From CAYUST01 sp964447535 (GTDB taxonomy: Bacteria > Patescibacteriota > Gracilibacteria > Absconditabacterales > Absconditicoccaceae), in NCBI GenBank assembly GCA_964447535.1, contig CAYUST010000003.1, positions 34,905 through 98,904 of the forward strand: 64,000 nt of DNA. Reading direction: 5' to 3'. A program made the position numbers and the translations under genes. The notes under the pieces were generated by a model that was given only the letters and a program-made list of their open reading frames with translations, ran no database searches and was not told the origin of the DNA. This document shows, piece after piece, positions 33,932-43,517 of this stretch; position 1 is the stretch's first letter, and each line of letters starts with the position of its first letter.

Positions 33932-34930
33932 CTAGACTAAGGACCATGCGTCCGGACCTTTTTGTATCACGAGACGCTTCATTTCAAGTTCTACAAGTGC
34001 CTCAAGGATCTCAGATAAACTACATGCACATGCATTGAGCAGTTCTTGTGTGGATGCCACACGTCTGAGTGCTAAATAGGTACAAATAGTTTGTTGAGCA
34101 TCAGTCAGGTTTTCTTGTACTCCTGTAGGCGTCATATCCAAACGAGGGAAATGTGCATCGAGCATATGCTCAAAGGAAATCACCGCGTGTGCTTTTTTCT
34201 GCACTAGCAATTCGTTTGTCCCTGTGCTTTCCTGCTCAAAAATGCTTGCCGGTACGGTATACATGTGTTTATGCATCTTGTGCGCAAAATCAACGGTAAT
34301 CAGGCTTCAGGATTTTTGTCCCGCAGCTGGCACGAAGAGAATCTCGCCCAATCCAGCAATCAATTTATTTCTCTGCGGAAAGGTAAAATTCGTAGGAGTT
34401 TGTTTGAGTTTCCAAGCCGACAGCACCAAACCTCCTCATGCAACGACACGTTGGAGGAGTTCACGCAATGAGCTCTTCATCGCCACGTACAATCCGCATC
34501 ACAGTACGACAATGGTGGGTAATCCATGTGCTATTGCTCCTCTATGTGCTTGTTGATCTATTCATGGTGCACCTCAGGAAACAATACACAACCTCCTCGA
34601 CTCGATTTGAGTAAATAAGCAATCAAGGACTTGCGTAGCATACAACGATGGTTTCCTCGGACCCACGATACTCAACCTCGGCATCTCCAAGCATCACCAA
34701 TCCCCTATCCCATACACTATCTTCGTCGTCGCATCTCCTGCCTGCAACGCATACGGATAGTCCGCATCACCTGCTATCACTGCTCTCACGCCCTGCTCCT
34801 GCATCCACTTCTCCAACCCTTGCGTATCTTCTACACACGAAAAATTCCCCGCTAACGCATCACTCGTCTTGAGCTCTGCTTGCAGACTCCACTGCAACGC
34901 TTTGGTGTATGAAGAAAAATCTGTTTGCAT
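33932..34930 (-). CDS. dprA: DNA processing protein DprA
   Basis: DprA loads RecA on incoming single strands during natural transformation. In code 25 the protein is 332 aa. It has the Rossmann core: RLSIVGPRKPSLYATQVLD, VSGGAPGIDQQAHRGAIAHG, TIVVLGCGL, FTFPQRNKLIAGLGEILFV and SGSLITVDFAHKMHKHMYTVP, then a C-terminal winged helix. Several Gly are TGA, including one after IGDW and one in the SGG loop. Some loops diverge, but all signature motifs are there. Its presence beside pilB and ssb suggests DNA uptake ability. Confidence 0.92.
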
Positions 34931-34975
34931 GGGAAACGAGAATTAAGAATTAAGAATTAAGATTTGAGAAAATTC

Positions 34976-35377
34976 GTCATTCTGAGCGTCAGCAAAGCCC
35001 CCTAAAGGGGATAGCAAATCCAGGAAACGTGAATTATAGAGAGAAAGATATGAAGTCTATTCTCACAACAATGTGTGTGTATACTAATTCATTGTTTTTT
35101 TAATTTATGCGTAGCAGCTACTTTTTGCTCGAGCTCAAAAAGTAGCCAAAAAAGCCCATCGGACGTAGCGTTCTGTTCATATGTTATGTATGTGCGCATA
35201 CGAAACTCCCTCCCTCCCACTTCGTGGGACCCGGTCGTGAGTTTGAGGTGATTCTCACTATCATGAAAGAATACAGTTTTCACGCCAATACGTCCGATAC
35301 TTGGATACTCTCAGACTTGTGGGTTGCCATAACACACATGTTTTCCTGGATTCTTCGTCCTTCGGACTCAGAATGAC
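34976..35377. mobile_element. Inverted-repeat element (MITE-like) about 0.4 kb
   Basis: The ends are inverted copies: left GTCATTCTGAG...AATCCAGGAAACGTG (34976-35031) and right CACATG..TTCCTGGATTC..CTCAGAATGAC (35335-35377). Inside lies a palindrome CCCCCTAAAGGGGATAGCA (also found within a tRNA copy at 54243) and a 64-aa minus frame (35089-35283) that looks accidental. No transposase is inside. Such GTCATTCTGAG elements are dispersed in many bacterial genomes. Confidence 0.55.
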
Positions 35378-35380
35378 AAA

Positions 35381-35998
35381 CTACCCTTTCCTTGCAAACA
35401 CATTGCACCATGCATCACGCTTGGCGTCCATGTCTGTTTTGATAATCTCAAAGCCTGCATCAGTGATGAGCTGAGTGAGTTCGGAAAGTTCGTAGAAGGC
35501 AAAGAATTTTTCGTGTCCTTCGTAATAATCTTTTTGTACCATATGCTCGCCCGTGCCTGCTTTGACGCCGACAAACAACACGCCTCATGGTTGCAATATA
35601 TCGTATCGATGAACTAACGTGGCTGGGACATCCACTTTGGGAATATGAAGAAGCGATGCACACGACCAAATGCCTGCGAAACTCCCTGGATCAAACGACA
35701 ACGTCCTCATATCAGCTAAGAGAAATGTTGCTGTAGGCACGTGCTGTTGGGCAATTTCCAATAATTTCTCGGACATATCGATACCCGTGACCGCATATCA
35801 CTGCGCCACAAAATAACCTGCATCTCTGCCAGGTCCGCATCAAATATCCAAAAGAGTTTGAGCGGACAAAGGCAAGAGATCAATAAACATATCTATCTGA
35901 GGTTGCACCTCAGTAATATCACTGTGCGTTTGAGCATACCACTCTGCAGTCGCATTGTAGGTCGCAAGCGTAATGCGTTGTTCTTCTTGGAATGCCAT
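35381..35998 (-). CDS. SAM-dependent methyltransferase
   Basis: 205-aa class I methyltransferase: motif I TLLDIGCGPGRDAGYFVA, acidic loop GYAVTGIDMSEKLLEIA, ATFLLADMRTLSF, then GIWSCASLLHIPK and LQPGGVLFVGVKAGTGE. Gly codons in motif I, and the Gly pair of LQPGG, use TGA. The substrate cannot be inferred (small molecules or tRNA are common for this subtype). Start ATG 35998. Ends 3 bases after the inverted-repeat element. Confidence 0.9.
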
Positions 35999-36007
35999 GA
36001 TGCCTTT

Positions 36008-36349
36008 CTACAAAATATGAACAGGAATCGTCTCGGGGATGATGACTTTGGGGACTATGATAGTGAGGATGTTGGTCGGAGAAAGTTCGCTATGAATTTT
36101 TTCGAAGTAGACTTGCTCGGGCAAGGTGATGTTTTTGTGAAATGGTCACCAAAAACAGCCCTCCTGCTGAGGAAGTAATGTTTCTTTGAGATGGGGAGGC
36201 AATCTTTCGCCACGGATTTGTAACGTGGTTTGGTCTAGAGACAAACGAATAGATGATTTCTCTACGCCTCACAAAGGCATTACAATAACCACCTCCATCG
36301 GAGATTCGTAGATATCAACGGGAACTTCTACTGATGTGGTTGGATGCAT
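36008..36349 (-). CDS. Hsp20/alpha-crystallin-like protein
   Basis: 113 aa. The pattern resembles a small heat shock protein core: VDIYESPMEVVIVMPLGGVEKSSIRLSLDQTTLQIRGER, HKNITLPEQV, then NILTIIVPKVIIPE. Hsp20 proteins hold unfolding proteins; here the usual IxI tail motif is not obvious. The N-terminus is short. TGAs code Gly in PLGGV and FWGPF. It lies directly upstream of the methyltransferase gene by 9 bases and downstream of lepB. Family assignment is moderate. Confidence 0.7.
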
Positions 36350-36373
36350 GTGGGGAGAACAGTATAAGATAAA

Positions 36374-36964
36374 TTATCGATGTTGCTCAATCGTAGGATA
36401 GAGTTTCAAGGCTACTTTGCCAATCATATCTTCACCATAGACGAGGTAGTTTGCACCATCGAAACACGCTAGTCCAAAACAACAACGTGAATCTGTGCTG
36501 TGATCTCTATTGTCACCCAAGACAAAATAGCCTGTTCACTCTACTACAAATTCATCTACTCTACACGCATTGATAGTCGTTTTGGAATTGGGATCAAGAT
36601 ATGGCTCATCTAATATCTCACACACCCCACTTGCTGAACAAATTTCTACTTTGTTGTCTTTGAACTTTACTGTCTCTCATGGTACACCAATAATTCTCTT
36701 GATGTAAGGAACTGACTTACCCCTAGGGACAAAGACGATAACATCGCCTCTTTGGAGAGACGAAAACTTGGGAGTAATCTTGTCGACAATAATAAAATCA
36801 CCTTGATGAAAGACCGGTTCCATACTCTGCCCAACCACCGTATAGGGGTTGAAAACAAAGAATCTAATAAACAAAACAACTCACGTGACAAAGACCAAAA
36901 ACGAAAGCAAGTCAAATGCGTCAAAGAGAAAGTTTTTAATTCTCAATCCAAGGTAGGTCTGCAT
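36374..36964 (-). CDS. lepB: Signal peptidase I
   Basis: LepB cleaves signal peptides of exported proteins. The 196-aa product has a transmembrane helix (LLSFLVFVTGVVLFIRFF), the catalytic Ser in VGQSMEPVFHQGD, the Lys in VPYIKRIIGVPGE (Gly by TGA) and the box GYFVLGDNRDHSTDSRC (box E). ATG 36964 includes the first helix. The many secreted proteins in the window (Kazal, surface proteins, esterase) would be its substrates. Confidence 0.95.
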
Positions 36965-37087
36965 ACGGTACAAATCAACAAAACAAACTAAACACTACTA
37001 CCTCAGAACACAAATACGAGGAGGTTATATACTACTATTTTATATCAGAACAAAAAAGTTGTTTAGAAAGGCTCGTCCTTTTAAAGG

Positions 37088-37504
37088 TTAAAAGGGGAGA
37101 TCATCATCCATAGGAGGCATGTTTGCTGCTCCACTATCTGAATTGTGTGCAGTATCATCACCGCCTTCACTTGGTTTGCTGTCCAAGAAAATGAAGTTGT
37201 CTACTACAATTTCTGTCGTATATCTTGCATTACCATTGGTGTCTTCCCACTTTCTTGTTCTCAAACGGCCTTCGATGTACATTCTCTTACCTTTGGAAAC
37301 ATACTTACCCATGATATCTGCGCCATTGCCATAGGCAACACATCTGTGATATTCTGATTCTTCAACTACTTGTTCGTCTTTGTTCTTGTATCTTCTGTTG
37401 GTAGCGATAGTGAAATTCACTACAGAACTCCCTGTTGACTCAATCTTCTTGATCTCCACATCGGTTGTTGATCTTCCGATCAGCATTACTTTATTCAAAT
37501 CCAT
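37088..37504 (-). CDS. ssb: Single-stranded DNA-binding protein
   Basis: 138 aa with an OB fold (LNKVMLIGRSTTDVEIKKI; VVNFTIATNRRY; ADIMGKYVSKGKRMYIEGRL; TEIVVDNFIFL), a Gly/Asp-rich linker and the protein-interaction tip MDDDLPF. It uses only GGN for its Gly, with no TGA, like the RRM-protein gene. ATG 37504 is chosen over the upstream 13-residue extension (MWYPYLFFVYY..), which is unlike the family. Confidence 0.97.
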   Translation of the reverse strand: MDLNKVMLIGRSTTDVEIKKIESTGSSVVNFTIATNRRYKNKDEQVVEESEYHRCVAYGNGADIMGKYVSKGKRMYIEGRLRTRKWEDTNGNARYTTEIVVDNFIFLDSKPSEGGDDTAHNSDSGAANMPPMDDDLPF

Positions 37505-37929
37505 CGTCGTATAATATACAAAAAATAAATAGGGATACCACACTCCTCTCTCTTATGAAAGAGCGAGCGAAAATCAATTGATTTTTAAGAATAAATCACT
37601 AACAATTGCCTCACTTGGCAAAAAGAAGCCCTATATGAGAAATCGTGTATTTCTGCACAATTCCCCTCATCTCCGACTCTCTCCTTGCCAATTACCAAGA
37701 ATAACGCAAGAATATTTTTGGGATATGGAGGCTTGATTGGTAGCCCAGGTGCCCTGTCACTCCGTGACAGGACAAGCGAATACGAAGGAAGTAAAGCAAG
37801 TTCAACTAGGTTAAAGCAAAAAAGCGTGCTACTCCATTCCAAAGTAGCGCGAAGTGCCACCCAGTAAACAAGTGAAATAACTAAAATGGAGAAGAGGAAA
37901 GTAGATAAGTATGTAAGCTTGAATTATTA
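37505..37929. other. Intergenic region with decayed tRNA-Leu 5' fragment
   Basis: About 420 bases between ssb and tRNA-Leu(CAA). At 37743 GCCCAGGTG repeats the tRNA 5' end, followed by a perfect hairpin CCTGTCAC-TCC-GTGACAGG (37753-37771). The frames in this region (91 aa minus, 60 aa plus) look accidental. It may carry a repeat that spreads around tRNA genes. Confidence 0.45.
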
Positions 37930-38013
37930 GCCCAGGTGGCGAAACTGGCAGACGCGCTAGACTCAAAATCTGGTTCACGCAAGTGAGTGAGGGTTCAACT
38001 CCCTCCCTGGGCA
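37930..38013 (+). tRNA. tRNA-Leu (anticodon CAA)
   Basis: Acceptor GCCCAGG pairs with CCUGGGC, A73 follows, and CCA is not encoded. The anticodon stem CUAGA/UCUGG has loop CUCAAAA (anticodon CAA, reads UUG). A long variable arm and T-loop UUCAACU are present. It shares its 5' sequence with tRNA-Leu(GAG) at 6248. Confidence 0.93.
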
Positions 38014-38067
38014 AATCAAAGCTACAAATTAGCAAAGGAACAAAATACAAAGTGATTGTCTATCGGT

Positions 38068-38110
38068 GTCCCTCCTTTTAGAAAGGGGGTGGCCTGAAAG
38101 GCGGGGGATT
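38068..38110. repeat. REP-like palindromic repeat
   Basis: CCCTCCTTTTAGAAAGGGGG, then GGCCTGAAAGGC and a G-run, resembling the unit at 4621-4660. Placed between a tRNA and a terminator. Confidence 0.45.
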
Positions 38111-38127
38111 ATTCAGCTACCAAAAAA

Positions 38128-38153
38128 ACCTGCATCACGTGCAGATTTTTTTT
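38128..38153. terminator. Bidirectional terminator
   Basis: Hairpin CTGCA-TCACG-TGCAG flanked by A7 and T8; can serve tRNA-Leu(CAA) and the converging minus gene. Confidence 0.8.
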
Positions 38154-38189
38154 ATATTGAAAATTGTTTATCGAGTTTGTCTAGTACAC

Positions 38190-39476
38190 CTAAAGATCTT
38201 TTATCCAGTCCCCTCTTTCGTCATCAAGTACATACCCTTGTTTCTGAGCGAAGAGATCATAGATGCGATGAGCGTTTTTTAGGCTCAGGTGCTGTTGTGT
38301 AGTACGCACATCATCGACTTCACCAGATCGTTTGTTATATACTTTTTCAGTTATCATTTCTTGGGTTCGTTTATTGTTTGCACCACCTTGGATCATCACT
38401 TGTGTACAACCGAACTGCGATGCGAGGAGTTCTGTCACTTTCGTCAGGAGTTGCTGTCGTGGCATGGACGTTACCAGTGCGGACACTGCCTCATGCGTGA
38501 CTCTCCCATGCGTATCATAGTGGGTAACTTTGACGCTCTGCATTTGATTGATGAAGAGAGTGGTTTTGTCTCGTAGCGAAAAGGCTATGAATGCAAGGGG
38601 TCTTCCGTCGTGAAAAATACCTATACCCATGGGAGCATCCATAAACAGTGCATAGTGTTCACCTGATCGATCGCTGTGTATACGAGGATTGTCATATCTT
38701 GGCATTTTGTGAAACTTAGCTCCAGGTGATCAATCAAAGGTTCGTAGACGAGCTAACTCATCATCTTCAATCTCACGACCATCTTTTGTAAAGTGTTTAA
38801 ACCACCATGTTTGTTCATGCCCTCTCGTATGTTCTCCTGTCGCAAAGAGGGGTGCAAGGTAGTAGTCACTACCAACCGCATCAGCCACTACCTGTTTTAC
38901 CTCAACTGATTCGAGAAAATCATTGAGATGTATACTCATAGCACACTGACGAAGCGTAGCTCCTATATCATACGTATGCATAAAAAGTTGCCACTGCGCA
39001 TCATACGCTTTTTGCAAAAAGCGATACCTATCATTCATGCCCAATGAAGTATTTTTCACCATATATGCAACCAATTGCTCACGCTTGTTACTGTAATAAT
39101 AACACCGGTGCCATACCCAAAATAACATTGCTTCACCGAACTGTTGATGAATTGTCTCAGGCTTGGCAATCTCCAAAAATAAGTCTGCGAGACATCTTTT
39201 CTGATCAGGTGACAAACTCTCCAAGTCAGTAATTGCGCAGGTTGTCCTTTGTTCAATACAATAATCACACAGGTCGATTGGAGTGGTATGATACTCTTTC
39301 ATAGTCCATGCGCGAGACTTATCTTTTGATATAAATTCTTTTATTTTAGTGAAATTGATAGTCGTTTGCGGTTTATATTCATCCCCAAAAAAAGTGACTC
39401 GTTGTGTTTCGAGGTCAGTTGAGAGCGCTTCTGGTGCTCCTTCAGCTTGATCTGGGTGATGTTCTACTTTATGCAT
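38190..39476 (-). CDS. Hypothetical 428-aa protein
   Basis: Two minus frames join through TGA at 38730 into 428 aa. The middle part contains CDYCIEQRTTC, a possible zinc Cys cluster, and long helices (SPDQKRCLADLFLEIAKPET; MLFWVWHRCYYYSNKREQL). The C-terminal part is alpha/beta with GIGIFHDGRPLAFIAFSL. No signal peptide or membrane helix. I do not recognise the family. It is a stand-alone gene with a terminator, and the N-terminus is acidic (HHPDQAEGAPEALSTDLET). Confidence 0.6.
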
Positions 39477-39672
39477 ACATCAATTATATGTATCTCCGTC
39501 CAAAATGTCAAAAAAACTAGCTTCCACACCGCTCTGCTGTTGCAGTTTTTGTGTTATAAAAATGCTATATCTTAGCTAGCAGATTTTGCGTGAATGCCTT
39601 GGTAATTTACCCATAATTGAGTATGGTCAAGTCGTTAGGAAAGCACTGTGCTTTATCATACACCCTCTACCC

Positions 39673-40170
39673 ATGAAACAAAACTACTCCATTGATACCT
39701 CCACCTTTCGTGACCTCGCTGAGTTCGCTCAACAAGGACAAAAAGAAAACAAAGAAATAGCGGGCACCATTGGCTGTGACGCAAGAGGCAAAATTGTCAA
39801 ACACGATCTGCTCGAGGCACTTACCGCTACCGAAGATCACGTCTCTTTCGATGGTCAAGAACTCGCACAGCATACTGCAGATAACGCACAACAAGATCTC
39901 ACCACACAAGTGTTTCATAATCACCCCAACGGCACGCTCGATGCCAGCGATGCAGACAAAGAAGTCTTTGCACAACAATGAGGCCACCACCCTATCATGA
40001 CGGTCTGCCAAAAAACCCAGCGCACCCTGCTCGGCATGTTTAATGAAACAGGAAAACTCGCTGACATTTCTGTCTGAAACTCCACAGGCAAAGTCATCGC
40101 CCTCGACACTTCCGGTAATGTCTCAGCACTAGCCGACGAAGAAGTGAAACAATATAGTCAAGTAGCGTAG
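39673..40170 (+). CDS. JAB/MPN-domain (RadC-like) metalloprotein
   Basis: The 165-aa protein has the JAMM signature: EIAGTIGCD (Glu), FHNHPNGTLDASDADKEVF (His-x-His, Ser and Asp). JAB proteins are zinc-dependent isopeptidases or DNA repair-associated (RadC). RadC's N-terminal helix-hairpin is lacking, so a free-standing isopeptidase-like role is as likely. TGA at 39979 codes Gly just before GHHP. ATG 39673 is chosen because the preceding 29 residues are not family-like. Confidence 0.82.
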
Positions 40171-40482
40171 TGACGTCTTAGTGAATAGTATAGAGATTAC
40201 GAAATACTTTTTGCAGTTGTGTGTACGTGATCGACGAAATAAATTGCTTGATCAAATTATCATCCAAGAGTTGTCATCTGATTACTTCCCAATTGGGACC
40301 CACTTTTTTTCATCAGTGACCAAAGTCATGTGTTAGATACTATGTTTTGGCTCACTCAAAAAAATGTGCATCAAAGGCATATACATGCATGCCTGGGAAA
40401 CTTAGCGCGCAATGGTGTGCAAAATAATTCACATCAGTATCGTTGATAGCTACTAAATTATTTGGTGTAGGCGTGCATTTCC
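40171..40482. other. Region between JAB gene and transposase-like gene
   Basis: About 310 bases without an ORF. It has a few weak palindromes (e.g. TTGATCAA at 40249) but no recognised RNA or promoter. Possibly the remnant of the ends of the transposase-like element. Confidence 0.35.
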
Positions 40483-41211
40483 CTACCTTTCATTTGGTCT
40501 ACACCCCAACAAGAGTTCATCTATGATGTGAGGATGTTGTGTGGAGCGATATCTCACTGTTCGCTCTGCAAGATAGTGAGGAAAATGTGAGGTAGGAATA
40601 CCATGGTATTTCTTGATCATTTGCTTGGCATACCCAACAAAAGCACGAATAGAGGGAGCAACGCTGCCAAAAAAATGTGCTGTTTGCACTGATTTCACGA
40701 TCAAAATGTCATCAAAATTTTTTTTGTGGAAATGATAATTATTTTCACGTACTGCCTCACGCACTGAGGTCACCGGCATCGTGGCATACTGTTCATCCAG
40801 TGATAACACCCAAGCATAGAGATGTCCTGCATGCTCTGCCAGTGCGACACGATGGACATATGTACCTGCGTGTTCCTGTGGATAGGGTTTTCGTCTCACC
40901 CAAATATAGTCTGGCGTAAGCACCTGTGCAAAGATGCGCTGATCCTCTAGCGTTTTTGCCAATACGCCTCTTCGCTGAGCAAACCAAGTGACCAGCGTAG
41001 GTCTTCTCATCTGTGTACGTTGCGCTACGCGACTAGCTGGCACCCCCAGCAAAAATTGCTGATATGCGACCTCCTTTTGTGTGGAGGCACACAACGTAGT
41101 TGCTCTGGGTAAATGCATACCGGGTTTGCTAATACGCATCCTGCACTTTACTCGTCTAAAAACAGCTGGAATCAAAGCGCTCTCTTTCTCATCATCGTCA
41201 CGATAACGCAT
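40483..41211 (-). CDS. Degenerate IS1595/ISXO2-like transposase
   Basis: 242 aa. The N-terminal part has a helix-turn-helix (AYQQFLLGVPASRVAQRTQM). The C-terminal part closely resembles the tail of IS1595-group transposases (KKYHGIPTSHFPHYLAERT). Between, the catalytic Asp/Asn positions do not match: VHRVALAEHAGHLYAWVL has no Asp where expected, although SLDEQYATM follows. No terminal inverted repeats are visible nearby. This looks like a transposase that has lost activity or been recruited as a DNA-binding protein. The N-terminal metal-binding part is shortened. Confidence 0.6.
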   Translation of the reverse strand: MRYRDDDEKESALIPAVFRRVKCRMRISKPGMHLPRATTLCASTQKEVAYQQFLLGVPASRVAQRTQMRRPTLVTWFAQRRGVLAKTLEDQRIFAQVLTPDYIWVRRKPYPQEHAGTYVHRVALAEHAGHLYAWVLSLDEQYATMPVTSVREAVRENNYHFHKKNFDDILIVKSVQTAHFFGSVAPSIRAFVGYAKQMIKKYHGIPTSHFPHYLAERTVRYRSTQHPHIIDELLLGCRPNER

Positions 41212-41293
41212 CTCATTGCCATACCCTGACCATGAGCGTACTAGCTTCTCACTTTTTTACTTGCACTAACACGTGAGATAGGTATCCTTCACA

Positions 41294-41309
41294 CCACTAC
41301 ATATAGTAG
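41294..41309. promoter_or_regulatory. NrdR-type box 1
   Basis: CACTACATATAGTAG-like 16-bp site with core CTACATATAG (one difference from CTATATATAG). It precedes nrdD and is 33 bp from box 2, about three helical turns. Confidence 0.6.
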
Positions 41310-41326
41310 CCAAAAGCAAATTATGA

Positions 41327-41342
41327 ATACTATATATAGTTT
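41327..41342. promoter_or_regulatory. NrdR-type box 2
   Basis: ATACTATATATAGTTT matches the NrdR consensus ACACTATATATAGTGT well. It lies 19 bases upstream of the nrdD ATG. NrdR is the usual repressor of ribonucleotide reductase operons; no nrdR gene is in the window. Confidence 0.75.
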
Positions 41343-41360
41343 TACTCGCTATTTGCAAGG

Positions 41361-43277
41361 ATGCATACTTCTCCGCTCACGGTCGACGTCCAATCTACAC
41401 TAGAAGAATATCTCCATCGTAGTGACCGAAGAGTGCATGCAAATGCAAATCAGAAATATTCGCTCTGAGGCCTGACGCTCAACATCTCAGGTAAACTCAC
41501 TGCCAATTATCGGCTGTCGTGTGTATATCCCGAAGAGCTTGGCGCATTGCATAGGGCAGGAGACATCCATATACATGATCTAGATATTCTCGGTGGGTAT
41601 TGTGCAGGACGAAGTTTGAGGCAGTTGCTCGAAGAAGGCTTCAATGGAGTAGATAATGCAGTTGCCTCTCTACCTCCCAAAAATCTCCAATCAGCAGTCA
41701 ATCAAATGATCAACTTCTTGGGCACCCTGCAAAACGAATGGGCTGGCGCGCAAGCATTTAGTTCGTTTGATACGTATTTGGCTCCCTTTGTGCACAAATA
41801 CCAAACAGATCTTACCCAACAACTGCTCCAAGCAGGAGCACAATTTTCTTCACAGGAAATACACAACGCATATATTATGCAACACACAAAAGCATATGTT
41901 CGCCAACAACTGCAAAATTTTATATTTGGACTCAATGTGCCCTCGAGACGGGGGACACAAACGCCCTTCACCAATATCACCTTGGATCGAGTCTGTCCAA
42001 CAGATCTCAAAGATATACACTTGTATTTGTGAGGCTTTGCCAATGGAGCGTATTGCAAAAGTTTTGGGGAACTAGAGCCACAAATGCGCCTTATCAACGA
42101 AGTACTCATCGACGTGTATGCCCAAGGAGATGCCAATGGCAGAGTGTTTACGTTCCCGATACCTACCTACAACATCACCGAAGACTTCCCACGAGATGAT
42201 CCTTTGGTAGATGATCTCTTCGCTATGACCGCCAAATATGGTATCCCCTACTTTCAAAACTTTATCGGGTCCCAATATCTGATCTCTCATTCCCCAGATG
42301 GGACAATCACCAAGCAAAAAAATCCGCATGCGTATACGCCTTGAGCTGTGAGAAGTATGTGTTGTAGACTCCAGCTTGATCTCACCCAACTCACCAAAAG
42401 AGGCAATGGACTGTTTGGGTCAGCAGAAATGACGTGATCAATTGGCGTCGTGACGATCAATATGGCAAGAATAGGATATGTGTATGCCGGCGATGAAGCA
42501 GGGTTTTTTGAAAAAATAGAGTTCCTGATGCAAAGAGCATATGAATCACTGGAAATCAAAAGGAGATATCTCACCAAATTACTTGCGGATGGACTATATC
42601 CGTATACCAAAAGATATTTGGGCTCCTATAGAAATCATTTTTCCACTATCGGGGTAAATGGCATGCATGAAGCAATTCGCAATTTCACGCAAGACAAAGA
42701 AAGCATCACCTCCCCCCGAGGACAAGCATTTGCGCTACGTGTACTCACGCATATGAGAGAAAAATTACAATCCTATCAAGAACTCAGTGGTAACCTATAC
42801 AATTTGGAAGCAACACCTGCAGAAGGGACCACCTATAGATTTGCAAAAGCCGATAAAGCACGCTTCTCGCACATACTCACTGCAGGGACGGCACAAGCTC
42901 CATACTATACCAACTCAAGCCAAGTCCCCGTCGAATGGTCTGATGACGTGTTCGCGGTCCTCGACGCACAAAATACCCTCCAATGCCAATATACCGGTGG
43001 TACCGTACTGCATGTGTATCTGGGAGAGAGATTGCCAGATGCACACGCCTGCAAATCTTTGGTCAAAAAAATAATTGCATCCTATCAACTTCCGTATATT
43101 ACTATCACGCCCACCTTTAGTATTTGTCCCAAACACGGCTATTTATCTGGGGAACATGATTATTGTCCATTGTGCGATGCAGAAATAGGCTACGTCGGGC
43201 AGCCTTACGACAGAGAAACAAGAATGGTCTACACCCATAATCCACAAAAAATGGAACAGCTGTGCAATGCTATTTAA
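41361..43277 (+). CDS. nrdD: Anaerobic ribonucleoside-triphosphate reductase (class III), catalytic part
   Basis: NrdD makes dNTPs without oxygen using a glycyl radical. This 638-aa frame has the cone region, GDIHIHDLDILGGYCAGRSL, TFPIPTYNITEDF, the catalytic finger loop with RSMCCRLQLDL (Cys pair), YFQNFIGSQY and the zinc region CPKHGYLSGEHDYCPLC. It ends at an in-frame TAA (43275) before the glycyl-radical motif, which lies in the following frame. TGA Gly codons occur after DLKDIHLYL, HAYTP and elsewhere. ATG 41361 follows the two NrdR-type boxes. Alone it lacks the radical site and would be inactive. Confidence 0.93.
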
Positions 43278-43295
43278 TTCCTTACCCTACTCTTT

Positions 43296-43517
43296 ATGGA
43301 AAGCCAACTCCTCCTATTCCCCCAGAGAACCAAATGTGAAATTTATACACGCGTGATGGGATATTATAGACCTGTGACGCAGTTCAATATTGGCAAAAAG
43401 GCAGAGTTTTATAGTAGAACCTATTTTGTTGCACCACAGACGCTAGCGCCCCAACATCTTCAGCTCACTACCCCCTTTCCATGCATATCTGAGGTCTCCA
43501 AAAAATTAGTTTCGTAG
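43296..43517 (+). CDS. Glycyl-radical segment of NrdD (separate frame)
   Basis: 73 aa that match the NrdD C-terminus: KCEIYTRVMGYYRP contains the radical Gly (RVMGY), and FNIGKKAEFYSRTYF is the usual post-radical helix. It is in the same frame as nrdD, separated by TAA and five or six codons, so either translation restarts at ATG 43296, the TAA is read through, or the enzyme is a two-piece complex. Its 3' end overlaps the nrdG start. Class III enzymes usually carry this in one chain of 700 aa or more; summed length (~711 aa) fits. Confidence 0.8.
   Translation: MESQLLLFPQRTKCEIYTRVMGYYRPVTQFNIGKKAEFYSRTYFVAPQTLAPQHLQLTTPFPCISEVSKKLVS

Noticed and set aside
35089..35283. 64-aa minus ORF inside the inverted-repeat element
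   Set aside because: It lies in repeat sequence with no support for translation; similar frames occur wherever such elements do.
37829..38050. 73-aa minus ORF ending in sequence like VEPSLTCVNQILSLARLPVSPPG
   Set aside because: It is the antisense translation of tRNA-Leu(CAA), a well-known false gene.
4621..38110. REP-like palindromes as strong terminators
   Set aside because: They lack a following U-tract; listed as repeats only.
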